DNA from: CAZQYB01 sp964582985
Lineage (GTDB): Bacteria > Planctomycetota > Phycisphaerae > Sedimentisphaerales > Anaerobacaceae
NCBI GenBank assembly: GCA_964582985.1
Contig: CAZOUM010000032.1
Coordinates: forward strand, 1-35,211
Reading direction: 5' to 3'
Length of the DNA: 35,211 nucleotides
Part shown: positions 24,959-33,100 of the stretch, one piece after another
Layout: each line of letters opens with the position of its first letter
How positions within the stretch are numbered: the stretch's first letter is position 1
Notes under the pieces: model-generated
The model's input: only the letters and a program-made list of their open reading frames with translations
Told to the model about the DNA's origin: nothing
The model's database searches: none
Translations under genes and position numbers: made by a program

Positions 24959-25462
24959 ATGGCAGAGAAAGAGAAAAATCCTAACGGGGCGAAAGGGATG
25001 ACGGTAATAGTGAAGACAATTAGCAGTTGGGTTAAGGTGCTCATTTTTCTGTTCGGTATTTACATTATCATTACCGGGCACCTTACTCCGGGCGGCGGTT
25101 TTGCCGGCGGCGTAATTTTGGCCTCTTCTTACGTGTTGCTTATGTTGGCTTTCGGCAGAGAGTTTGTAGAAGAGAACCTGTCTCTTCCCGTTGCTTCAAG
25201 GCTCGATTGCGTCGGAGCGTTGCTGTTTGCCGCCGTTGCGCTATTCGGGCTGTTCTTTGGTGCCGCATCTTTCTTCTACAATTACCTGCACCAGGATTAT
25301 TTGGCGGAGAAAGAAACCGCACTTAGGCTTATCAGCGCAGGCACTATACCACTGTCGAACATTGCTATCGGCCTGAAGGTCGGTGCATCTTTATTTCTGG
25401 TTGTTCTTGTTCTTTCGATATTTAGACCTGAACCGTCAGGCAGCAAAGAGGAGAGAGACTGA
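24959..25462 (+). CDS. mnhB: Mrp-type Na+/H+ antiporter subunit B (MbhF-like)
   Basis: The 167-residue protein has four helices and the MnhB/MrpB signature GHLTPGGGFAGGVILA (about residues 40-55). The ribosome binding site GAGGTGAGG lies just upstream of ATG 24959. The first ~18 residues are hydrophilic. MrpB is a core piece of Mrp antiporters and is conserved as MbhF in Mrp-linked hydrogenases. It overlaps the next start by one base. Confidence 0.92.
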   Translation: MAEKEKNPNGAKGMTVIVKTISSWVKVLIFLFGIYIIITGHLTPGGGFAGGVILASSYVLLMLAFGREFVEENLSLPVASRLDCVGALLFAAVALFGLFFGAASFFYNYLHQDYLAEKETALRLISAGTIPLSNIAIGLKVGASLFLVVLVLSIFRPEPSGSKEERD

Positions 25463-25830
25463 TGCTGTATGCATTATGCTTTTTATTGTTTATGATTGGG
25501 CTGTATTGTGCAGTCGTCAAAAAGAATATGGTCAAGATTGTTATCGGCATTATGGTTATGGAATACGCCGTCAATCTTTTCCTGATTATGCTCGGGTATC
25601 GCTTTGGCGGGAGAGCCCCAATAGTTGGCAAAGAAGACGTGGCCGGCGTGGGCGGTCAAGTTAGTGACTTGTTCGTAAGCAGCTCTGTCGACCCGCTGCC
25701 GCAGGCGCTTGTGCTGACCGCAATCGTGATTAGTCTGGGTTCTCTGGCGCTTATGATTTCGATATGCATCAGGACATACGAAAAATACGGCACCTTTGAC
25801 ATTACCAAAATAAGGAGATTGAGAGGATGA
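25462..25830 (+). CDS. mnhC: Mrp-type antiporter subunit C (NuoK-like)
   Basis: The 122-residue, three-helix protein matches MrpC/MbhG/NuoK. It has a conserved membrane glutamate in MVMEYAVNLFL (about residue 34) and the DPLPQALVLTAIVISLG segment (about 76-92) typical of MrpC. Its start overlaps the mnhB stop and its end overlaps the mnhD start, so B, C and D are translationally coupled. Confidence 0.93.
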   Translation: MLYALCFLLFMIGLYCAVVKKNMVKIVIGIMVMEYAVNLFLIMLGYRFGGRAPIVGKEDVAGVGGQVSDLFVSSSVDPLPQALVLTAIVISLGSLALMISICIRTYEKYGTFDITKIRRLRG

Positions 25831-27350
25831 TGAGGATACCGCTGCCTTTGTTTATCGCTATACCTTTGGTAATGGCGTTTTTGTTGCCGGTTTTCAGCGG
25901 TCTTGGCAGGAAAGGGAAAGCCGTTGCGACGGTCCTGGCCAATATGACCACGATTTCGCTGCTGGTATTGGCTGTTGCTTGCATTGGTCAATCCGGCATC
26001 TATAAGATAGGCAAGTGGCCCATCCCGCTCGGAATCAATCTTGTCCTTGACGGCTTAAGCTCGCTTATGCTTTTGGCCATTGGGGTTGTGAGTTCCGCGG
26101 CAATGCTCTTTAGCGCCAGGTATATGGAGCAGTACACGGCAAAGGCAAAATACTTTTGTTTGTTCCTGCTTATGGTCGCCGGTATGAACGGTGTTGTGCT
26201 GTCCGGTGACATCTTCAATCTGTTTGTGTTTCTGGAAATCGCTTCACTTGCATCTTATGCTTTGGTTGGTTTTGGCTGTGAGCATGAAGAGCTTGAGGCG
26301 TCTTTTAAGTATATGGTTCTCGGCAGCATCGGTTCTTTATTTGTGCTTTTTGCAGTTGCTCTTGTTTATGGCAACACCGGCTCGCTTAATATGGCTGCTA
26401 TTTCGGACACTATCAAGAACTCGGGCGTAAATGCGGGCCTTGCCTTTGCTTTGTGTTTGTTTATTGCCGGCTTCGGCTTAAAGGCGGCTTTGGTGCCGTT
26501 CCACGCCTGGCTTCCTGATGCCCATCCCTCGGCTCCTGCTCCTATTTCAGCTATGCTTTCCGGCATACTGATAAAAGCCCTTGGCATATATGCCCTTACC
26601 CGGATGGTTTTCAATGTCTTCGGCGTTTCGATTCAAATTGGCTGGGTCTTGGTTGTGCTCGGCATGCTGAGTATGATTGCCGGGGCGTTTCTGGCGATAG
26701 GGCAGTGGGATTTCAAGCGACTTCTGGCATATTCGAGCATCAGTCAGATTGGCTACGTGGTCCTTGGTATTGGTCTTGGTTGTACTTTGCTTGCCCGGGG
26801 AGAAATTGCTTATGCTTCCCTGGCTATCCTTGGCGCGGTGTTTCATCTTGTCAACCACGCTGTTTATAAGTCTTTGTTGTTTTTGACCAGCGGCTCGGTC
26901 CAGATGTCAACCGGTACAAGACAGATGAGAGAGATGGGCGGCCTTGCAGAGAAGATGCCTGTGACTCGCGCGACCTGCACGGTTGCATCGGCCTCCATCG
27001 CAGGCGTGCCGCCGTTTAGCGGATTCTGGAGCAAGCTGATTCTGGTAATCGCTGCTGTCCAGGCGGAGTTTTACTGGGTGGCAGCAATAATTGTTTTTGT
27101 TAGTCTGTGTACTTTAATTATGTATTTGAAAGTTCAGAGATATGTCTTCCTGGGCGAATTGCCGGAGAATCTGCAGCAAGTAGAAGAAAACAAAGGCTCT
27201 ATGCTGGTTGCGATGGTATTCTTGGCTTGTTTGTGCGTGCTTATGGGGCTGCTTGTGATAGTGCCGTCTTTGAAAGCGAGCATACTTGAGCCTGCCGTGA
27301 ATGCGTTGACCGACGGACTCGGGTACTCGGCTAAGATACTCAGTATGTGA
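25827..27350 (+). CDS. mnhD: Mrp-type antiporter subunit D (MbhH-like, NuoM family)
   Basis: The 507-residue, about 14-helix protein has the ion-channel residues of the family: E137 (FVFLEIASLASYALV), K219 and H226 in LKAALVPFHAWLPDAHPSAPA, and WDFKRLLAYSSISQIGY. It is the second large antiporter-like subunit of the operon and the equivalent of MrpD/MbhH, likely forming its own ion-translocating half-channel. A 4-base overlap joins it to mnhC. Confidence 0.93.
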   Translation: MMRIPLPLFIAIPLVMAFLLPVFSGLGRKGKAVATVLANMTTISLLVLAVACIGQSGIYKIGKWPIPLGINLVLDGLSSLMLLAIGVVSSAAMLFSARYMEQYTAKAKYFCLFLLMVAGMNGVVLSGDIFNLFVFLEIASLASYALVGFGCEHEELEASFKYMVLGSIGSLFVLFAVALVYGNTGSLNMAAISDTIKNSGVNAGLAFALCLFIAGFGLKAALVPFHAWLPDAHPSAPAPISAMLSGILIKALGIYALTRMVFNVFGVSIQIGWVLVVLGMLSMIAGAFLAIGQWDFKRLLAYSSISQIGYVVLGIGLGCTLLARGEIAYASLAILGAVFHLVNHAVYKSLLFLTSGSVQMSTGTRQMREMGGLAEKMPVTRATCTVASASIAGVPPFSGFWSKLILVIAAVQAEFYWVAAIIVFVSLCTLIMYLKVQRYVFLGELPENLQQVEENKGSMLVAMVFLACLCVLMGLLVIVPSLKASILEPAVNALTDGLGYSAKILSM

Positions 27351-27368
27351 TAGGGTTGGTGTGATACT

Positions 27369-27872
27369 ATGAGGCGACTGATTTATTTTATCCTGGCGTT
27401 AATTATTTGGATTCTGGTGGCCTGGCCTTTTGTAGATGGCAAGATTGACGTCCAGGTCCTGATTGCCGGCGTCATAGCTGCCGCTATCGTTGCATTTCTG
27501 TTCCATGAGATACTGCCTAAGGAGCATCGCGTATTTATTTCGCCGGTGCGAATATTCTGGGCTTTGGTCTATGTGCCGGTATTCTTTTATTATGTCATAA
27601 TGGCTAACTTTGATGTTGTGTATCGCGCCTTGCACCCGAAGATGCCGATAAAACCCGGCATCGTAAAAATAAAGACTGTACTAAAAACAGAATCCGGCAT
27701 AACCGCCCTGGCAAATTCAATCACTCTTACGCCGGGCACTCTGACCGTGGATTTGACGGACGATGGCTTTTTGTATGTCCACTGGATTAATGTAAAGTCT
27801 GACGACGTAGAGCAGGCGACAAAACTCATTGCTCAAAGGTTTGAGTGGTTTTTGAAGAGGATTTTCGAATAG
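27369..27872 (+). CDS. mnhE: Mrp-type antiporter subunit E (MbhA-like)
   Basis: The 167-residue protein has two or three N-terminal helices and a cytosolic domain containing NSITLTPGTLTVDL (about residues 117-130), the MnhE/MrpE hallmark, followed by FLYVHWINV. In archaeal Mbh the order starts with this subunit (MbhA); here E, F and G follow D as in bacterial mnh/mrp operons. Confidence 0.92.
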   Translation: MRRLIYFILALIIWILVAWPFVDGKIDVQVLIAGVIAAAIVAFLFHEILPKEHRVFISPVRIFWALVYVPVFFYYVIMANFDVVYRALHPKMPIKPGIVKIKTVLKTESGITALANSITLTPGTLTVDLTDDGFLYVHWINVKSDDVEQATKLIAQRFEWFLKRIFE

Positions 27873-27884
27873 GAAAAAGTAGTT

Positions 27885-28142
27885 ATGATAACGTTATTTT
27901 ACATCGGTTTGCTTTTGTGCTGTTTCTTGTGCTTGTACCGAATAGGTCGCGGCCCCAGCGCTCCCGACAGAACCGTGGCTATTGATATATTGGGCATAGT
28001 TGTGGTGGGTTTTTGTGCCATTCTTGCTCTGGCTACCAGGAAGGATTTTTACCTCAATATTGCTCTGGCGTGGGCGCTGCTGAGTTTCATTGGGACCATT
28101 GCGTTGGCAAAGTTTTTGGAGGGCAGAAGTTTCGATGACTGA
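27885..28142 (+). CDS. mnhF: Mrp-type antiporter subunit F (MbhB-like)
   Basis: The 85-residue, three-helix protein has the MrpF signature RGPSAPDRTVAIDILG (about residues 23-38), with the conserved membrane aspartates D29 and D35. It ends by overlapping the mnhG start (ATGACTGA), so F and G are coupled. Confidence 0.92.
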   Translation: MITLFYIGLLLCCFLCLYRIGRGPSAPDRTVAIDILGIVVVGFCAILALATRKDFYLNIALAWALLSFIGTIALAKFLEGRSFDD

Positions 28143-28473
28143 TGTTATAGGATACATACTGATAATAATCGGAATTTTGTTTGATATATTCGGCTGTATA
28201 GGCCTTGTTCGTTTCCCCGATGTTTACAACCGCCTGCAGGCCTCGACCAAATGCGTGACTCTTGGCACCATTTTGTTGTTAATCGGCGTCGCCATAGTCA
28301 GTGGTGTTGGGCCTACTGCTTCCAGAGCGATAATTTGTGCTGTGTTCATCTTGATAACCTCGCCGACTGCTGCTCATGCGATCGCCAAGGGCGCTTATGC
28401 TTCCGGCGTGAAGTTATGGGAAAAGAGCGTCGTCGATAAGTATGGAGCGGAAATCGATAAGAAAAGTTCGTAG
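28135..28473 (+). CDS. mnhG: Mrp-type antiporter subunit G (MbhC-like)
   Basis: The 112-residue, three-helix protein contains GLVRFPDVYNRLQASTKCVTLG (MrpG signature) and ILITSPTAAHAIAKGAY. I chose ATG 28135, which overlaps the mnhF stop; the longer frame beginning at 28090 only reads mnhF out of frame. Its last codons and stop lie inside a short tandem-repeat tract (28465-28494), so the C-terminus may have been rewritten by repeat expansion. Confidence 0.92.
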   Translation: MTDVIGYILIIIGILFDIFGCIGLVRFPDVYNRLQASTKCVTLGTILLLIGVAIVSGVGPTASRAIICAVFILITSPTAAHAIAKGAYASGVKLWEKSVVDKYGAEIDKKSS

Positions 28474-28494
28474 TTCATAGTTGATAGTTCGTAG
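28465..28494. repeat. Short tandem repeat spanning the mnhG stop
   Basis: Four variants of AGTTCGT / AGTTCAT / AGTTGAT repeat across the end of mnhG. Together with the tract at 28768-28810 it brackets a decayed insert between mnhG and the NuoI-like gene. Confidence 0.55.
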
Positions 28495-28513
28495 ATAAAA
28501 CAGAAGAAGCTGG

Positions 28514-28751
28514 ATGGGGTTTAATTTTGAGAAACTGGATGTTTATGAAAAATCAATTGATTTTGTAAATGAGGTAGGATTTTAACAGATTTGTGGATAT
28601 GGCAAGAGGCTCTGTTTTTGAGTGCGTAGCTGTATTGCAAATTTCTGTCAAACTAAATTATGTTAGTCGTGTGAAGTTTAATGAACTGCGGGACAGACTT
28701 GTTGAAACATCAAAAATGTTAAGTGGTTTGAAGCGTTCATTAGCTTCGTAA
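28514..28751 (+). pseudogene. Decayed four-helix-bundle (S23/intervening-sequence-protein-like) gene
   Basis: Two pieces of one small protein lie in different frames. 28514-28585 reads MGFNFEKLDVYEKSIDFVNEV, which resembles the start of four-helix-bundle proteins of the 23S rRNA intervening-sequence type. 28599-28751 reads MARGSVFECVAVLQIS to SKMLSGLKRSLAS, which resembles their C-terminal half. About 50 residues from the middle are missing and the frame changes, so it is not functional. In intact relatives (about 120 residues) these genes are often solitary inserts between unrelated genes, as here within a hydrogenase operon. Assignment rests on remembered family patterns. Confidence 0.6.
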
Positions 28752-28767
28752 GCACCAGACAATAAGC

Positions 28768-28810
28768 GATGAACAATGAACAATGAACAATGAACAGTGA
28801 ACTATGAACC
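28768..28810. repeat. ATGAACA tandem repeat before the NuoI-like gene
   Basis: Six variants of the 8-base unit ATGAACA(A/G) follow each other immediately upstream of the ribosome binding site of the NuoI-like gene (AGGAG at 28817-28821). Confidence 0.65.
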
Positions 28811-28828
28811 AACTATAGGAGTTTGAAA

Positions 28829-29437
28829 TTGCATTGGCCAAAGTTAAGAGAATTGAAGGAAGCTGTTACCGCGGTTTTTTCACCGCGATTTACGACACGG
28901 TTTCCGGCTGAGCCTTGTGTGGTACCGGAAAGGTACAGAGGCAAACCGGAATTCGACCTCGATAGCTGCATCGGCTGCGGTGCGTGCGTAAACGTCTGTC
29001 CGACCGATGCGCTAACTCAAATCGATGACCTCGAAGCCGATTCGCCCGTAAGGAGAATAACACACCGATATGATGCGTGCATCTTTTGCGGCAATTGCCA
29101 GGATAACTGCACGACAGAAACCGGTATAAAACTATCGAACGAATGGGATTTGGCCGGTCTCGATAGAGAAGCTATGGTTGAAACCCACGACTTCGAGCTT
29201 CAGATGTGCGAAAAGTGCGGTGCGATGATAGGCACCAAGAAACATCTCGTCTGGCTTTACGAAAAGCTCGGCCCATTGGCCTATACCAATCCTTCACTGT
29301 TGCTTGCCAAGAGCGGCGAACTATCTACAAAGCCGGAAGCTGTCGGAGAAGCTGAAAAGGCCAAAGACATCCGACCAAGCGATTTTATGCGAATCTTGTG
29401 CCCGAAGTGTAAGTGTGAATTGAACATCCGGCTGTAA
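28829..29437 (+). CDS. NuoI/HycF/MbhN-like ferredoxin subunit with extra C-terminal cysteines
   Basis: The likely start is TTG 28829, 7 bases after AGGAG (28817-28821), giving 202 residues; TTG 28823 is too close to the site. Two [4Fe-4S] motifs are present: C47-x2-C50-x2-C53-x3-C57 P and C84-x2-C87-x2-C90-x3-C94. NuoI-type subunits of group 4 hydrogenases link the peripheral electron input to the NuoB-like subunit. The C-terminal half carries CEKC (C127/C130) and a terminal CPKCKC, a possible extra zinc or rubredoxin-like site. This gene completes the complex but is separated from mnhG by a decayed insert. Confidence 0.9.
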   Translation: MHWPKLRELKEAVTAVFSPRFTTRFPAEPCVVPERYRGKPEFDLDSCIGCGACVNVCPTDALTQIDDLEADSPVRRITHRYDACIFCGNCQDNCTTETGIKLSNEWDLAGLDREAMVETHDFELQMCEKCGAMIGTKKHLVWLYEKLGPLAYTNPSLLLAKSGELSTKPEAVGEAEKAKDIRPSDFMRILCPKCKCELNIRL

Positions 29438-29498
29438 ACCCCGTTAGAAATCGTTCTTTTTGAGGGTTTGGAACTATTTGTGGAATTTCTAACGGGGT
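29438..29498. repeat. 14-base perfect inverted repeat between nuoI-like and hycI-like genes
   Basis: ACCCCGTTAGAAAT (29438-29451) and ATTTCTAACGGGGT (29485-29498) pair perfectly around a 33-base centre that itself contains no gene. It begins at the NuoI-like stop and ends 8 bases before the protease ATG, so its right arm overlaps the protease ribosome binding region (GGGG, 29494-29497). It may be a dispersed palindromic element or a translational control hairpin. Confidence 0.6.
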
Positions 29499-29506
29499 AA
29501 AGATGT

Positions 29507-29995
29507 ATGGGCGCCAACCAACAACTCTTCGAGCAGCTAAATAAACTGCGCGGTTCCAAAACCATTATTGTCGGAATCGGCAACACATTGAAGGGCGACG
29601 ATGGGGCCGGCCCTTTCATTTGTGAACAACTCCGCAAGGCCGGAGTCAACGCCGAAGTAATTGATGCCGGCACCGTCCCTGAGAATTACATCCAGCCAAT
29701 CGTAAAAAACGCCCCGCAGAACCTTCTTGTCATTGACGCTATTGATTTTGGTGTCTCGCCGGGGGAGATAGGCATATTCAGACCTGAGCAGTTAAGCTCA
29801 CTTGTAATTTCCACACATATACTTTCGCCGCGTCATTTTGTTGATATGATTCGTCAGGATTTGGACGCGGACGTGTATTTTGTCGGAATTCAGCCTGCAC
29901 AGACCAGGATTGGCGAATCTGTATCTGCAGAGGTGGCTGATGCGATCCAGTGGCTTGTTGGCACGCTTGCCGAAATCTTTCCACCTGAAGAATAG
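29507..29995 (+). CDS. hycI: HycI-type hydrogenase maturation endopeptidase
   Basis: The 162-residue protein has the peptidase M52 signature GIGNTLKGDDGAG (about residues 23-35), with candidate nickel ligands D31, D77/D80 (VIDAIDFG) and H104 (STHILSP). It is close in length to E. coli HycI. This enzyme trims the C-terminal peptide of the hydrogenase large subunit after nickel insertion. It is the last gene of the hydrogenase operon; hypA-F are not in the window and must lie elsewhere. Confidence 0.92.
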   Translation: MGANQQLFEQLNKLRGSKTIIVGIGNTLKGDDGAGPFICEQLRKAGVNAEVIDAGTVPENYIQPIVKNAPQNLLVIDAIDFGVSPGEIGIFRPEQLSSLVISTHILSPRHFVDMIRQDLDADVYFVGIQPAQTRIGESVSAEVADAIQWLVGTLAEIFPPEE

Positions 29996-30092
29996 TGTCA
30001 CTGTTGACGTTTTCTTTTCCAACTATCAAGTACGGAGAGAATTTAGCTTTGAAGTTTTTATCTTCTCCTCTTCGTGATACAGTATGTGAAAA

Positions 30093-30118
30093 GGGCCTAT
30101 GCTGATTAGCATAGGCCC
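30093..30118 (-). terminator. Rho-independent terminator of the LamG gene
   Basis: GGGCCTATGCT (30093-30103) and AGCATAGGCCC (30108-30118) form a perfect 11-base stem with a 4-base loop. On the minus strand it is followed directly by TTTTC, and it lies 62 bases past the LamG stop. It may also stop plus-strand read-through from hycI. Confidence 0.85.
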
Positions 30119-30142
30119 CGAACTTTTGCAAACCTTTATGTC

Positions 30143-30162
30143 ATTCCCGCGCAAGCGGGAAT
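30143..30162. repeat. ATTCCCGC palindrome
   Basis: ATTCCCGC and GCGGGAAT pair around GCAA. The same palindrome at 34659-34700 has a longer loop. Confidence 0.6.
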
Positions 30163-30179
30163 CCACTCAGCGCAGCCGA

Positions 30180-33100
30180 TTACTCAGGCCAGAGCCTCTT
30201 TTCAAGCCAGCCCTTCGCAAGCTCGGCGAAGTCCCTGAGGTTGACCGCTCCGTTGCCAAGACCCTCGCCGTTGTACAAGTTAGCGACCGACCGCACGGTG
30301 AAGATGCCCGTGCCGTCGGTGGCAATGTACTTGATCTTGGCTTCCGACAGAGCAACGTTATAGATTCTAAACTCGTCCAGCAGGCCGGTGTATTCATCGT
30401 GCCACTCGCCTTTGTAATTATCGTGCCGGTCGTTGGGTTCGTCGGTAGCCATCCCAATCCAGACATTGTCCGCCGGTGACCTGATTGGTGTATTGCTGTC
30501 GCCTTCCTTTACCAGCTCGCCGTTGTGATATATCCGCAGCTTGCCTGGGGTAATGGAAGCGTCCTTGACGAAGGCATAGTGGTTCCAGCCATAGCACCAG
30601 TCTGGCTCGTTGACCCCATACTTGATTCCGAGGTCGTCGTCTTCAATACCGTTGGTGTCCCAGAAACGCACTTCGTTTTCGTGCCAGTCAGTTTCTATAC
30701 CGATGACACTGTTGTAGTCGGTTCCGGGCCCGCCGTGGACGTTGAACAACTGGTTGGTCTCATCAGGCATCGTCTCCGCGTCAGGCCAGTTCACCCACAC
30801 CGAAATCGTTATCTTATTGGTTATGTGGTTGTTGAATACGTCATTCGGTACCGCTACGCAATACCTCTTTTCCTGGTGCTGAAATCTGATACAGCGGTCG
30901 TACACGCCATTAGGCTCCCATAACGCATCGGTAACCTCGTGGCCATTGAGGCCTTCGGCTATGGCCACGCCGTCATAACCGTAGGGCCCGTAATCAGGGA
31001 CAAGGTTGCCATCGCTCTCGTTGAACCTGTAGTGGAGCACACAGGGGTCAGGTACTTCTATCGCGCCAAGGTTGACATCAATCTCAAGCCACGCATCTGC
31101 CATTATCTCAACGTCTTCAAAGTCAACCTCACAGTCGTTGTTCAGGTCGGCTGCAGGTGGTGTCCTGAGCGAAGGAATGCACCTGCCCGGATGCAATTGG
31201 ATATTGTCGAAGTATACGGTACCCGAACCAGCGGGGTCCCCCCAGCCCCGGATGCCAAAACCAATGCACAGGTTGTCGAGATTGGCGAGGTTTACGTCGT
31301 TGGTGGAAAAGCGACTAAGGGGAATGAGCCACTCCTGCCAATCTTCAATCTGTACGTCAGTCATATCTTCCCAGGCGGCGTCGCCGTACTTGACCTGGAA
31401 ATCATTGCCATCGTTGTCCTTCAGAAACACATACATCTGCTCGGTGATTGTGGCATCGTTGTCTGGGTCGCCGTAGAACCAGAGCGACAACAGCTTTAGC
31501 TCAAAGCCTGTCCAGTCATTGGGTTCAAGGCTTATGCTTTCGATCTCAGAATAATAGCCATCGTCAAAGTCAAACCCGTTGTAATAAGTATACCTCATCG
31601 AGTGTTTGCCGATAACCGGTGGCGTGGTCCGAAGCGTAATCTGCGCGCTTGTTGCTTTCTTATCCCAGTCATTAGTTGGTGGGTCCAGCGCCGTGTCGTC
31701 ATCAAAATCGTCGATGGTGATGTAGTCAGCTACCGTAAATTTCCAGACCTTGCCTTTCCATCTGTCGTTATTGGCGTCGTTGACCTCGTCGATACGCCAG
31801 TAGTAAGTCTGTTCTAAATCAAGAAGCCCGGGCGGGTCATAGTTGTTAGAATCGAGGTTTTGTGCACCTTTGTAGACGCTGGTACCGACAGGCAGCAAAT
31901 TGTTGGCATCGTTAACATCGTCCCAACTGGTGCCGAAGTATACTTCGTGTGCGTTCGGGTCTGCCGCAAAATCTCCCGGCCTCCATATAAGCTCCACATC
32001 ATAGGGCACCTCGTCGGCGCCATTGAACGGGCTCGGACCCCAGGCTGATACAAGGTCGCCAAGCCTGAATATCGACGCTATCTCGTCCGCCGTCAGAGCA
32101 CGGTCATAAAGTCTATAGTCATCTATCTTGCCTATGTAGTCGCCGCCCTCATCAGTCTCCGCACCAATTTTGAACCTCCTGTCCCGCACGCCCGCTAATG
32201 TACCGGGAGAAGCGCCCGTTTGCTCTGCTACCAGCAGCCCATTTAGGTATATCTGCATCTTACCTGCGTTTTCATCCTTGACGAAGGCAAAGTGGTTCCA
32301 GGAGCCTTTCCAGGCCTTGGGGCTGCCGCCGTCCCATGCCATTACATCATTGGTCTCGTTGCCTGCACGCCAGTACACATCACTGTCGTCATCCGGAACC
32401 GCGGCCCTCATGTAGTTGGGCTCCCAATCAGCTCCCGCCGAGCAGACCACGTTCCCATGGTCTTCATCTGTCCCGGTATTCAGCCAGACTGAAATAGTTA
32501 TCTCGTTACCGATTTCACCGAGTACGCCCATTGGGACTACTATACTTCCGTTATCGTCAAGGCTGAAGCAGCCGTTGATGTAGCCGTTCGCATCCCAGAC
32601 GCCATCGCCTTGTACATCTCCTTCATACTCGCGGCCGGAAGAATCAGCAGCGACTTCACCTTGAGTCTCATCCAGCTTGTACCAGATGCGAAGATTGGGG
32701 TCAAAAATGGCACCTGTGGTTTTGAACGTCAGTACCTCGCCTCTCCAGCGGACATCGGGATGAGCGTTATTGACCTCATCCACCCGCCAGTAGTAATAAG
32801 TCGAGTATTCAGGGGTGCAGGCGTCATAGCTGCTCACAGCGCCACGGTCTTCATAGTAAACGTTCGGCTCGCTGTTGAGTTCGGCAGCGTCGACCTCATT
32901 GTAATCGGTGCCGAAGTACAAATCGTGTGAGACAGCAAGGCATCCCGACGTCCAGGTGAGAGTGGGATTTAAGGGTACTTGGGTCTGCCCATCGGCAGGG
33001 TAGGGGTCAAAGGCGTTCCCATCGTTAGTCGTAAATTTCCATATACTCCCTCCCCACGGACTGTCCGAGTGACCCGGATTGACCTCATCTATCCGCCAAT

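Larger units (their letters stand above)
30047..30243. repeat. Direct repeat copy 1 (3' end and terminator of the LamG gene)
   Basis: From CTTTGAAGTT through the terminator, the ATTCCCGC palindrome and the last coding bases of the LamG gene, this stretch matches 34560-34783. The match is nearly identical in the non-coding part and diverges in the coding part. Confidence 0.75.

Noticed and set aside
28768..28810. CRISPR-like repeat array
   Set aside because: Units are 8 bases in direct tandem without spacers.
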